Positions 56,484 through 64,000 of a DNA stretch of 64,000 bases are shown here, one piece after another. Location: NCBI GenBank assembly GCA_029260265.1, contig JAJDDO010000019.1:310001-374000 (forward strand), in the 5' to 3' direction. Below the pieces are notes generated by a model. The model was not told where the DNA came from. It worked only from the letters and a program-made list of their open reading frames with translations, and ran no database searches. A program made the translations under genes and the position numbers. The stretch is from Phycisphaerales bacterium (GTDB taxonomy: Bacteria; Planctomycetota; Phycisphaerae; Phycisphaerales; UBA1924). Each line of letters begins with the position of its first letter. Within the stretch, counting starts at the first letter, position 1.

Positions 56484-57497
56484 TTAGACCGTGGCGTGCT
56501 CGATCCCCATCGCCTTGCCCATTGCGATGCCCATGTCGGCTGGACTCATCGCCACGGTGACACCGGCGTCTTGCAGCGCAGCGATCTTTGTATCCGCCGT
56601 GCCGGTGGGCTTGCCGCCCGCTCCCGAAGAAATAATCGCGCCGGCATGACCCATCCGCTTACCGGGAGGCGCCGTGCGACCGGCGATGAAACCGGCCACC
56701 GGCTTGGTCACATGGGCCTTGATGTATTCGGCGGCCTGCTCCTCGTCCTCGCCGCCGATCTCCCCGATCATCAAAATCCCGTCCGTGTCCGCGTCCTCTT
56801 CAAAGAGCCGCAAACAGTCGATATGGTTCAGCCCGCGAACCGGGTCGCCACCAATACCAACACAGGTTGATTGAGCGAGACCGATCTGCGAAGTCTGCCA
56901 GACCGCCTCATAGGTCAGCGTGCCCGATCGCGAAACAATACCGACGGACTTGCCGATCTTCGATTCAGAAATATGGGTGTTGATGTATCCGGGCATGATC
57001 CCGATTTTGCACCCGCTCTCGGTGTACTTCGAGTTGCCGGTGCCTTCGCCTGTCTTCGGTCCTGGGGTGATGATGCCCGGGCAGTTGGGACCAATCAGCG
57101 TAAACAACTCGCGGGCATGCCCCGAATCGGCCCCGCGTGCCGCAGCGTTCCGCTGATCCATCACAGCACGCGCCTTGATCATGTCATTCACCGGGACCCC
57201 CTCGGTGATGCAACAAATCAACCGAACGCCCGCGTCCATCGCTTCAAAGATCGCATCAAGACAGAACGCGGGAGGCACAAAGATCATGGTCGCATCCGAG
57301 CCCGTAGCCTCAACACAATCGCGGACGGTGTTGTAGATAGGAAGCCCGTTGGGGTCTTTCTGTCCGCCCTTGCCCGGGGTGACGCCCCCGACCATCTTGG
57401 TGCCATACTCAAAGCACCCCTTGGTGTGGACGGCTCCGAACGAGCCGGTGATGCCCTGGCAGATGACTCTGGTGTCTTTATCAACGAGGATGGCCAT
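56484..57497 (-). CDS. sucD: Succinyl-CoA ligase (ADP/GDP-forming) alpha subunit
   Basis: TCA cycle, succinyl-CoA to succinate with nucleotide triphosphate formation. 337 residues versus about 290 in E. coli. CoA-binding Rossmann domain [20 protein letters not shown] and [10 protein letters not shown]. Ligase domain with [44 protein letters not shown]. The phospho-histidine is H284 in [15 protein letters not shown]. Two insertions are seen, at about 112-129 (polar, Ala/Arg rich) and about 147-163. The partner sucC is not adjacent: the upstream neighbour is divergent and downstream is the hybrid kinase, so the beta subunit must be encoded elsewhere. Confidence 0.93.
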   Translation of the reverse strand: MAILVDKDTRVICQGITGSFGAVHTKGCFEYGTKMVGGVTPGKGGQKDPNGLPIYNTVRDCVEATGSDATMIFVPPAFCLDAIFEAMDAGVRLICCITEGVPVNDMIKARAVMDQRNAAARGADSGHARELFTLIGPNCPGIITPGPKTGEGTGNSKYTESGCKIGIMPGYINTHISESKIGKSVGIVSRSGTLTYEAVWQTSQIGLAQSTCVGIGGDPVRGLNHIDCLRLFEEDADTDGILMIGEIGGEDEEQAAEYIKAHVTKPVAGFIAGRTAPPGKRMGHAGAIISSGAGGKPTGTADTKIAALQDAGVTVAMSPADMGIAMGKAMGIEHATV

Positions 57498-57617
57498 GTC
57501 ATGCTCCGCTTGGTGTGCTTGTGTTCGCAGGATGATAGCGGGGATGTGGCGCAGAAAAAGGGTACGACGCCATGTGCCGGACTATGATGATCCCCTAAGA
57601 CTTTTGGAGGCAATACC

Positions 57618-58757
57618 ATGCGCGCGATTGTGACCGGCCAGATCGGGATGGACAAAAAATCATACCTCAAAGATGTTGCAGACTTCGCAGCCTCGCAGGG
57701 CGAATCCATACCCATGTACCATGTAGGCAACATGATGTATGACGAAGCCCTCGATATCCGCAAAGGCAGGATCCTCGACCTCCCGATCTCACGCCTCAAC
57801 TCGCTCCGCCGAGCAGCGTTCAAGGACATCATCGCCGACTCACGCGACGAAGAAAACATGCTCGTCAACACCCACGCCACCTTCCGATGGCGTCACGGGC
57901 TCTTCTCCGCGTTCGATTTCGACCAGATCACCAAGCTCAAGCCAGACCTCTTCGTCTGTCTCGTCGACAACATCGAGGTCGTCCACCAACGCCTCCACGC
58001 CGCCCATGACGATATCGACGCGACCCTCAAGGATTGCATGGTCTGGCGGGAAGAAGAAATCCTCGCGACCGAGCTGATGAGCCAAGCAATCCCTGGGTCG
58101 AAGTTCTACATCGTCGCACGCGGGCGTCACGGGCAGACCTCCAAAACCCTCTTCCAGCTTATCGCCCGCCCAGAAATGAAGAAGGTCTACCCAAGCTTCC
58201 CCATGTCCCATGTCATCGACATGCCCGAAGTGATGGCAGAGATCGACGCGTTCCGCGCAGAGCTCGCCGAGCACTTCATCACCTTCGATCCGGGTGATGT
58301 CGACGAAAAACTCCTCCTCGACCGCGCCATCGAAGCAGTCCGCGACGGCAAGGACACCTTCGAGCACATGCCCCACCAACTCGGAGGCGTGCAAGACGAA
58401 ATGGAATCCATCCACATGAAGACCCGCGAAGTCCTCGATATCGGCGGCGACATCGACGGCCAAATCTACATGCGCGACTTCAAACTCATCGACCAGGCAG
58501 ACATGATCGTCTCCTTCGTCCCCGAACTGATCTCCGAAGGCGGCAAGATCATCCCCGGCCTCTCCAGCGGCGTCGAACGCGAGCTCCAGCACGCCTGGGA
58601 GCACGCCAAAGAAGTCTATGTCGTCTGGAAGCCCTCAAAAAACCCCTCGCCATTCATCACCGAGACCGCAACCAAGGTCTTTAAATCAACCGACGAAGCG
58701 TTGAGCTACTTTGAAGAAAAAGGCATGTTCGCCGAGAAGAATCTGTTCGGGAACTAA
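57618..58757 (+). CDS. P-loop-like NTPase of unknown function
   Basis: 379 residues, no firm family name. The first residues [20 protein letters not shown] look like a P-loop (GxxGxxKKS) in an adenylate-kinase-type fold, one residue longer than the standard loop. Residues to about 180 follow a nucleotide-kinase pattern: [20 protein letters not shown] and [17 protein letters not shown], as in kinase lids. The C-terminal part (about 280-370) has [20 protein letters not shown] and [20 protein letters not shown], a layout like nucleoside deoxyribosyltransferase-type Rossmann folds. So it may act on nucleotides; substrate unknown. GGAGG lies eight bases before the ATG. Divergent from sucD. Confidence 0.7.
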   Translation: MRAIVTGQIGMDKKSYLKDVADFAASQGESIPMYHVGNMMYDEALDIRKGRILDLPISRLNSLRRAAFKDIIADSRDEENMLVNTHATFRWRHGLFSAFDFDQITKLKPDLFVCLVDNIEVVHQRLHAAHDDIDATLKDCMVWREEEILATELMSQAIPGSKFYIVARGRHGQTSKTLFQLIARPEMKKVYPSFPMSHVIDMPEVMAEIDAFRAELAEHFITFDPGDVDEKLLLDRAIEAVRDGKDTFEHMPHQLGGVQDEMESIHMKTREVLDIGGDIDGQIYMRDFKLIDQADMIVSFVPELISEGGKIIPGLSSGVERELQHAWEHAKEVYVVWKPSKNPSPFITETATKVFKSTDEALSYFEEKGMFAEKNLFGN

Positions 58758-58916
58758 TTTCACGCCATTGTGGAGCGCCTCGTTCTATTTTTAACGCTTT
58801 TTATAGATTTACGAATCAAAAGGTTTTGTTTTCATGTACGATCGCGGATATGAACAGGCTTTGTGTGTGGGATTGTGATAGCCAGCATGCTTGCCATCTT
58901 TGTGAGGAAGTTTGAT

Positions 58917-59603
58917 ATGCGATCCATTTATGCACTCTTGATTTCAGCCGCGTCAGCATCGCCCGTGATGGCTGATGTCAGCTTCTATGATTTTTACAAC
59001 ACCGGCGGAAATGTCGAGCGAGTTGAACACAGCACGGCTGGACACAACGGAACCCTTGGGTTGTTCGGCGACGATATTGCGGGTTTTGGTGTCAACTCGT
59101 TCAGTGAATCCTTCGGGACTGGCCCGGGGGCGAATGCTCTCAATGTTTCCGTTATGGGTGATTCTCAGGGCGTTCTCTTTGATGGCGACCTGCGCACAGA
59201 GGGCACATTCTGGACAGATGGATTCCGCGAAGAGTACACCGAAGGATCCGCCAACGCATTCTTCTCTGTCCATTTCCAAGTTGCCCAATCGACTGATTTT
59301 TTGCTCGACTCTTCGATGAGTGTAACAGCCAACGGGTTCGCGAGATTTGCGGTCAAAGACGGGCTGAATAACCCAATACTCACCGGGGATTCGAGCCAGG
59401 GTGATTTTTCTAGTGTTCTCACGCTTGGCCCAGGAAACTATGTCTTCAGCGTGAGCATGAGTTCCCAAACGCCTCACGATCGATCGGGCGACACGCTCTT
59501 CGATACGGTCGACGCGACCGTCGGCCTGACCGTCATCCCCGCTCCCGGCACTTTCGGTGTCATGTCCCTCGGGCTGATCGCCTGCACCCGCCGCCGGCGG
59601 TGA
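58917..59603 (+). CDS. Exported protein with PEP-CTERM-like tail
   Basis: 228 residues. Signal peptide MRSIYALLISAASASPVMA. The body (about 22-195) is a beta-sandwich type with no known name, rich in Gly, Ser and Phe (FGVNSFSESFGTG, EEYTEGSANAFFSVHFQ, LGPGNYVFSVSMSSQTPHD). The tail VIPAPGTFGVMSLGLIACTR plus RRR has the Pro motif, short hydrophobic span and Arg cluster. Thus it shares the sorting class of the 43.7-45.1 kb proteins but not the sequence. The start at 58917 is set by GAGGAAG six to seven bases upstream. Confidence 0.78.
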   Translation: MRSIYALLISAASASPVMADVSFYDFYNTGGNVERVEHSTAGHNGTLGLFGDDIAGFGVNSFSESFGTGPGANALNVSVMGDSQGVLFDGDLRTEGTFWTDGFREEYTEGSANAFFSVHFQVAQSTDFLLDSSMSVTANGFARFAVKDGLNNPILTGDSSQGDFSSVLTLGPGNYVFSVSMSSQTPHDRSGDTLFDTVDATVGLTVIPAPGTFGVMSLGLIACTRRRR

Positions 59604-59668
59604 AATTGAATGGGGATCATCCCCAATCACCCCTCGCGGGGATGCTCCCGCTGGGGAATGATGGTCTT

Positions 59669-60100
59669 ATGAACGGATCAAATCAAAATCAGAATTTCAA
59701 GAGCCCCCCGGTCAACGCGATGGGCCGGGCCTTTGATCCCGACGCCACCAGCGATGAGCGGACCTACGCCCTCTTCATGCACCTCGCACTGCTGGCCCAC
59801 CTGGTCATCAGCATCATCGCGATCATCATCCCGATCATTATGTGGGCCGTCAAAAAAGGCGAATCACCCTTCCTCGATGACCACGGACGCGAGGCCATCA
59901 ACTTCCAGATCTCACTCTTGATCTGGTCGTTTGTCTTTGCGATCCTCGCCGTCCCGATCGGGTTCATGACCTGCGGCGTCGGCTTTGTGATCGCGCTCGT
60001 GCCCTATGTCCTCGGGCTGGTCGGCATGATCCAGGCATCGATCGCCGCCAACCGTGGCGAGTTCTACCGATACCCGATGACGATCCGATTCCTGCACTGA
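59669..60100 (+). CDS. DUF4870-like small membrane protein
   Basis: 143 residues. After a polar N-terminus of about 30 residues comes SDERTYALFMHLALLAHLVI, then a helix-turn region KKGESPFLDDHGREAINFQI (conserved in DUF4870 / Tic20-like proteins: hD..gk.alNFq), and two more spans. Three to four membrane segments in all. Function of the family is not established. It lies 25 bases upstream of lptB and probably in its operon. The ATG at 59669 is chosen for family-like length. Confidence 0.75.
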   Translation: MNGSNQNQNFKSPPVNAMGRAFDPDATSDERTYALFMHLALLAHLVISIIAIIIPIIMWAVKKGESPFLDDHGREAINFQISLLIWSFVFAILAVPIGFMTCGVGFVIALVPYVLGLVGMIQASIAANRGEFYRYPMTIRFLH

Positions 60101-60125
60101 TCGCCCCGCGCCCCTACAATCCGCG

Positions 60126-60917
60126 GTGCCCCTACTCGAAGCCATGAATCTAAAGAAGTCGTACAACGGGCGGAGCGTCGTCGATGGCGTTTCACTCGAT
60201 GTTCAGCACGCCGAAATCGTCGGATTGCTCGGGCGCAACGGCGCCGGCAAGACCACGACCTTCCGGATGACCATCGGTATGATCGAACGCGATGCCGGGC
60301 GCGTCATCTTCAACAACACCGAGGTCACCGGGCTGCCGATGTACAAGCACGCCCAGTTCGGCATGGGCTACCTCTCCCAAGAACCAAGCGTGTTTCAGCG
60401 CCTCAGCTGCGAACAAAACCTGCTCGCGATCCTCGAAACCATGAGCATGACACGCTCGGAACGAAAGAGACGCGCCGCCGAGCTGCTCGATCAGTTCGCC
60501 CTCTCGCACAAAGCCAAGCACCAAGCGCGTACCTGCTCTGGCGGCGAGCGACGCAAGCTCGAAATCGCACGCGCCCTGGTCACCAACCCCAAGCTCATCC
60601 TGCTCGACGAACCCTTCAGCGGCGTCGATCCGATCGCGGTCGAAGACCTGCAAAGTGAGATCCGCAGATTGACCCAGCGGGGGATCTCGATCCTGATCAC
60701 CGATCACAATGTCCAGCAAACGCTCCAGGTCTGCGATCGCGCATACATCATGACGAGCGGGCAAGTACTCGCCGAGGGAACGCCAAGGGAGCTGATTAAC
60801 TCCGACCGGGTCCGCCAGGCGTATCTCGGCTCGATGTTCAAAGGCGACGAGTTCGACGATCGAGAGACCGAGTCCGCCCGCCAGGCACTTGCTGAGGAGC
60901 GAACGCATGGGCCGTAA
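60126..60917 (+). CDS. lptB: LPS export ABC transporter ATP-binding protein
   Basis: 263 residues. LptB powers extraction of lipopolysaccharide by LptFG. Walker A LLGRNGAGKTTTFRMTIGM, Q-loop GYLSQEPSVFQRLSCEQNLL (LptB-specific YLPQEpSiFrkLtv pattern), signature CSGGERRKLEIARAL, Walker B LILLDEPFSGVDP, H-loop ITDHNVQQTL. The GTG at 60126 aligns exactly with the start of E. coli LptB; the ATG at 60144 is the alternative. The end has about 20 extra charged residues. LptF, LptG, LptA and LptC are not in the window. Confidence 0.93.
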   Translation: MPLLEAMNLKKSYNGRSVVDGVSLDVQHAEIVGLLGRNGAGKTTTFRMTIGMIERDAGRVIFNNTEVTGLPMYKHAQFGMGYLSQEPSVFQRLSCEQNLLAILETMSMTRSERKRRAAELLDQFALSHKAKHQARTCSGGERRKLEIARALVTNPKLILLDEPFSGVDPIAVEDLQSEIRRLTQRGISILITDHNVQQTLQVCDRAYIMTSGQVLAEGTPRELINSDRVRQAYLGSMFKGDEFDDRETESARQALAEERTHGP

Positions 60918-61338
60918 CCGTGTATTGAAGATTGGAATGCTCGCACTACTCGCCGCCACCCTCACCGGATGTGTCGAGAGGCAAATCCGCGTCACCTCCG
61001 AACCAAGCGGGGCGCGAGTCTGGCTCAATGATCAAGAGATCGGGGTGACGCCGTGCGACGCAAGGTTCACCTTCTACGGCAAGTACGATGTCCGCATTGA
61101 AAAAAGCGGATTCGAGGCGATCCACGAGCTCCGACGAGCAAAGGCACCAATCCACGAGTACCCCGGGATCGACCTCGTCGCCACCGCGATGCCGACGACG
61201 CTCTCCAACACGGTGCTCTGGCACTTTGATCTCGTGCAGGTCGCCGAACAGACAGGAGACCCCGACGCGGTGCTCGAAGACTTTATTTCAAGGGCCGAGC
61301 GATTCCGGGAGCAGGCCAATGATCCAGGCACCAACTAG
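60907..61338 (+). CDS. PEGA-domain lipoprotein
   Basis: 143 residues. Lipoprotein signal with lipobox LTGC (C22). Residues about 25-75 form a PEGA domain: RVTSEPSGARVWLNDQEIGV TPC-type surface beta-sandwich motif (SEPsGA.VwlNd..iG.TP). The rest is helical and polar. It overlaps the end of lptB by 11 bases with GAGGAG as ribosome site, so the two are coupled. The link to LptB suggests a role in outer membrane or lipopolysaccharide traffic, which is inference. Confidence 0.82.
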   Translation: MGRNRVLKIGMLALLAATLTGCVERQIRVTSEPSGARVWLNDQEIGVTPCDARFTFYGKYDVRIEKSGFEAIHELRRAKAPIHEYPGIDLVATAMPTTLSNTVLWHFDLVQVAEQTGDPDAVLEDFISRAERFREQANDPGTN

Positions 61339-61438
61339 CCCCGTCGGAATCTCGAATATTTGACGAATCTTGATACTCAGCCTTGTGGTATGCCGAGTGA
61401 ATACTCCACAATGGGGTACCATTCAGCTGGAGGTCGTT

Positions 61439-62740
61439 ATGGCGTCGATTGTATTCTATTTTCAGGTTCATCAGCCCCACCGGCTCAAACCATACTCGGT
61501 CTTTCATACCGACCCGTTCTACTTCAATGACGAAGCGAACCGCGAAATCTGCGAGAAGGTCGCCAACAAGTGCTACCGGCCAACCACCAAGCTCATGCTT
61601 GATCTTGTCCGCCGCCATGAAGGCAACTTCCGTATCTCCTACTCCATCACCGGCACCGTCCTCGACCAGTTCAAAAAATACACACCCGATGTGATCGAAC
61701 TCTTCCAACAACTCGCCGAGACCGGCTGCTGCGAGTTTGTCGGCGAAACCTACTACCACTCGCTGAGCTTCCTCTACTCACAAGACGAGTTCCGCCACCA
61801 AGTCGATATGCACACCAAACTCACCGAAGAACTCTTCGGACAAACCCCAAAGGTCTTCCGCAACACCGAACTCATCTACGCCAACGAACTCTCCCGCGCC
61901 CTCTCGCAAATCAAAGACGCCAACGGCGACCCGCGATTCCTCGGCACCATCTGCGAAGGCACCGACCGACACCTCGGCTACCGCTCGCCAAACTACATCT
62001 ACACCCCGCCCGCCGCCGCCGATGGACCGATCAAAGCCCCAGACGGGCGAGACTTCGGGCTGCTGCTCAAAAACTACAAACTCTCCGACGACATCGCCTT
62101 CCGCTTCGGCAACAAAGGCTGGGAAGAATACCCGCTGAGCGCCGAAAAATTCGCCAAGTGGGTCCACAACATCAACGGCGATGGCTACCTCTGCAACCTC
62201 TTCATGGATTACGAAACCTTCGGCGAACACCAGTGGGAAGACACCGGCATCTTCAAGTTCCTCGAAAAACTCCCCGAAGCTGTCTTCGATGTCGCGCACC
62301 GCCAAGACGGCACCACCGAAAACCATTTCATCACCCCAACCGAAGCCTTCCAACGCTTCGACCCCGTCGGCGAATACGATGTCCCCGAGTACATCTCATG
62401 GGCCGATACCGAACGCGACCTCACCGCATGGCGAGGCAACGCCATGCAGCACAACGCCCTCGAAGAAACCTACCGCCTCGAACGCGCCATCAAAGAACGC
62501 ATCGTCGAATCCAAGCCCACCGCCACCGCCACCCAGCAATCCGAGATGGACCACCTGCTCAACGACTGGCGCAAGCTGACGACCAGCGACCACTTCTACT
62601 ACATGTGCACCAAATACTGGGCCGACGGCGATGTCCACAAGTATTTCTCGCCTTATGACTCGCCGTACGATGGGTACATTAACTTCATGAATGTGCTCGA
62701 CAATGTGCGGACGCGACTGGCGGGGATAGAGTTAAGCTAG
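61439..62740 (+). CDS. Glycoside hydrolase family 57 protein
   Basis: 433 residues, cytoplasmic (no signal peptide). GH57 enzymes are amylases, branching enzymes or amylopullulanases, acting on alpha-glucans. Motif 1 is FQVHQPHRL (HQP), motif 2 is FVGETYYHSLSFL (GxTHxxxP-like, here with Tyr), motif 3 is PKVFRNTELIYAN (nucleophile Glu), motif 4 is LFMDYETFGEHQW (acid/base Asp). These match the group close to alpha-amylase 57 with HQPxR start. The C-terminus is a three-helix part (QSEMDHLLNDWRKLTTSDHF). GGAGG stands before the ATG at 61439. Suggests glycogen storage or turnover. It is the last gene before the AT-rich end region. Confidence 0.9.
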   Translation: MASIVFYFQVHQPHRLKPYSVFHTDPFYFNDEANREICEKVANKCYRPTTKLMLDLVRRHEGNFRISYSITGTVLDQFKKYTPDVIELFQQLAETGCCEFVGETYYHSLSFLYSQDEFRHQVDMHTKLTEELFGQTPKVFRNTELIYANELSRALSQIKDANGDPRFLGTICEGTDRHLGYRSPNYIYTPPAAADGPIKAPDGRDFGLLLKNYKLSDDIAFRFGNKGWEEYPLSAEKFAKWVHNINGDGYLCNLFMDYETFGEHQWEDTGIFKFLEKLPEAVFDVAHRQDGTTENHFITPTEAFQRFDPVGEYDVPEYISWADTERDLTAWRGNAMQHNALEETYRLERAIKERIVESKPTATATQQSEMDHLLNDWRKLTTSDHFYYMCTKYWADGDVHKYFSPYDSPYDGYINFMNVLDNVRTRLAGIELS

Positions 62741-62780
62741 CTCAAGTATGGTTACAGTACTGAATTTCTAGAAAGTTATA

Positions 62781-63047
62781 ATGTCGCCGGTTCATTACCA
62801 AAATACACTGTTTCCGCCCGAAAACATTGTGTGGTCGCAATTGATACCATTGCTTGGCCCCGCCAGCGCGGCCGTTGCTCGTTATGAGAGTACTTTGAAC
62901 GCAATCCCAAACGCGAGTGTATTGCTGTCTCCACTTTTTACCCAAGAAGCCGTGTTGTCCAGCAAGATAGAGGGTACCCAGGCGACCATGGTGGAGGTGT
63001 TAAAGTATGAGGCTTCAGAGGACTTTGCTATTGGTGATGAAAAGTAG
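62781..63047 (+). pseudogene. N-terminal piece of a split Fic protein (inhibitory helix)
   Basis: 88 residues, then an in-frame TAG at 63045. The sequence is the Fic/DOC N-terminal domain: LLSPLFTQEAVLSSKIEGTQ holds the inhibitory motif (S/T)xxxE(G/N) as S60-x3-E64-G65. In intact class II Fic proteins this helix blocks the ATP site. Past the stop, the same frame continues in family sequence (KDINEVLNYRKAMSFA), so only one codon breaks the gene. Codon use and base composition are AT-richer than in the rest of the window. Confidence 0.8.
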
Positions 63048-63083
63048 AAGGACATTAACGAAGTCCTTAACTATCGAAAAGCG

Positions 63084-63890
63084 ATGAGTTTTGCAATCCG
63101 CAAAATGAAAACAATTCCATTGTCCCAGCGGCTCATGAAGGATGCGCATAAGGTATTGATGCAAGGGGTTCGAGGAAGGAACAAGTCGCCGGGTGAGTAT
63201 CGCAAAGTACCAAACTGGATTGGTCCTCAGGGCTGTACTATTGAGCAGGCAAGCTTTGTTCCACCTGGGGCAAACAAAATTGTTGATTGTATGAGTCGTT
63301 GGGAAAGGCTAATTCATGATGATTTTGATGATACATTGGTTCAGTTAGCGCTTTTACACGCTGAGTTTGAAGCCATACACCCATACTTAGACGGCAATGG
63401 AAGGGTGGGTCGCTTGCTTGTTCCGCTTTTTCTTGTGCACAAGAATATTCTGAGCAGTCCAAATTTCTATATCAGTGCATATCTTGAAACAAACCAAGAG
63501 GAATACTACAGCCGTTTGTCATTGGTGTCTAGCCAAAATGATTGGACAGGTTGGTGCAAATTTTTCTTGCAAGCCATCACTCAACAGGCTATCGATAACG
63601 AGGCACGGGCCAGAGCTGTTCTCAAATTATACGATTCAAAGAAATCTTGGATTGTAGACGAAACACATTCGCAGTACGCAGTTCAGGCGCTTGATTGGTT
63701 TTTTAAGCGCCCTGTGTTTAAAACCCCTGACTTTATCAACTCCACAAAAATTCCTAACGCCACTGCGACAAGGATTGTAAGAGTTGTTCGGGATGCAGGA
63801 TTGTTGTCCGAGATACAATCGTCAAGTGGTCCTAGGCCTGCGATTCTCGCCTTTACCGAACTACTGGATATAGCCGACGGACGGTTGTAG
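63084..63890 (+). CDS. Fic domain core (AMP-transferase type) after an in-frame stop
   Basis: 268 residues from the first ATG after the amber codon, same frame as the piece before. The Fic motif IHPYLDGNGRVGR is intact (H99, D103, N105, R107, R110 region), the flap region SPGEYRKVPNWIG is typical, and a C-terminal winged-helix part (about 205-265) with IPNATATRIVRVVRDAGLL follows. Fic proteins transfer AMP or other groups onto target proteins. There is no strong ribosome site before 63084. If made, this fragment lacks the inhibitory helix. Alternatives: readthrough of the amber codon, a sequencing error, or a dead gene. The rest of the frame is undamaged over 280 codons, which argues against an old pseudogene. 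Confidence 0.78.
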   Translation: MSFAIRKMKTIPLSQRLMKDAHKVLMQGVRGRNKSPGEYRKVPNWIGPQGCTIEQASFVPPGANKIVDCMSRWERLIHDDFDDTLVQLALLHAEFEAIHPYLDGNGRVGRLLVPLFLVHKNILSSPNFYISAYLETNQEEYYSRLSLVSSQNDWTGWCKFFLQAITQQAIDNEARARAVLKLYDSKKSWIVDETHSQYAVQALDWFFKRPVFKTPDFINSTKIPNATATRIVRVVRDAGLLSEIQSSSGPRPAILAFTELLDIADGRL

Positions 63891-63957
63891 TCGCGGCTTT
63901 GACAGCGTGTCTTAGTCGATCAAATTTTCCATTTAATGATTTACTGAGCAATTAGTA

Positions 63958-63971
63958 ACTCACCGGTGAGT
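63958..63971. repeat. 14-bp perfect palindrome downstream of fic
   Basis: ACTCACCGGTGAGT, symmetric without loop, in an AT-rich non-coding end piece (63891-64000). Could be a dimeric regulator site or a mark of a mobile DNA end. Nothing else is seen in this stretch. Confidence 0.35.
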
Positions 63972-64000
63972 CGCTGATTTTCTGAAACTGCTAGGCCTAC

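Noticed and set aside
58953..59630. Minus-strand open frame of 225 codons over the PEP-CTERM-like gene.
   Set aside because: The plus strand has signal peptide, ribosome site and sorting tail; the minus frame has none.

Overview
The window looks like chromosomal DNA of a planctomycete of the Phycisphaerae type. The signs are: GC-rich coding sequence; dnaA and dnaN that are not adjacent; a complete Gram-negative style outer-membrane block (bamA, skp, lpxD, lpxC, plus lptB elsewhere); many secreted proteins that end in a paired dockerin-like module finishing in Gly-Cys-Pro; and other exported proteins that end in a PEP-CTERM-like tail. The genus is my inference. I see no rRNA, tRNA, CRISPR array or insertion sequence.

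Layout. 0-5.5 kb (minus strand): partial lysS, an Rrf2 regulator, a MoxR ATPase, then an ECF sigma / anti-sigma / PDZ coiled-coil operon. 5.6-7.2 kb: tatC-tadA. 7.2-14.8 kb: dnaA with an odd degenerate repeat tract just downstream, an RNase Z-like hydrolase, two membrane proteins, and rplM-rpsI. 14.8-20.7 kb: a lipoprotein and the envelope operon bamA-skp-lpxD-lpxC. 21-24.8 kb: dnaN and transketolase.

24.9-36.9 kb is the most distinctive stretch: eight minus-strand genes for exported proteins, seven of which carry the same C-terminal double dockerin-like module. Their N-terminal parts are unrelated: a pentaheme cytochrome, a lamin-tail-like domain, a beta-repeat protein, a PQQ sugar-dehydrogenase-like propeller, and three unassigned. 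37-43.3 kb: lpdA, recR, rpoN and an ABC permease. 43.6-45.2 kb: a tandem duplication of a whole transcription unit for a small exported PPC-like protein. 45.2-58.8 kb: clpC, a lipoprotein, holA, an FHA-GAF histidine kinase coupled to dinB, a CHASE hybrid kinase, sucD and an unassigned P-loop-like protein. 58.9-62.7 kb: a PEP-CTERM-like protein, a DUF4870-like membrane protein, lptB with a PEGA-type lipoprotein, and a GH57 glycosidase.

The last 1.2 kb changes to AT-richer DNA. It holds a Fic gene cut by an in-frame amber codon, which separates the inhibitory helix from the catalytic core. This looks like recently acquired DNA.

Together the genes cover replication (dnaA, dnaN, holA, dinB, recR), envelope assembly and export (tat, bam, lpx, lpt), central metabolism (tkt, lpdA, sucD), signalling, and a set of surface or exported proteins sorted by two different C-terminal tags.
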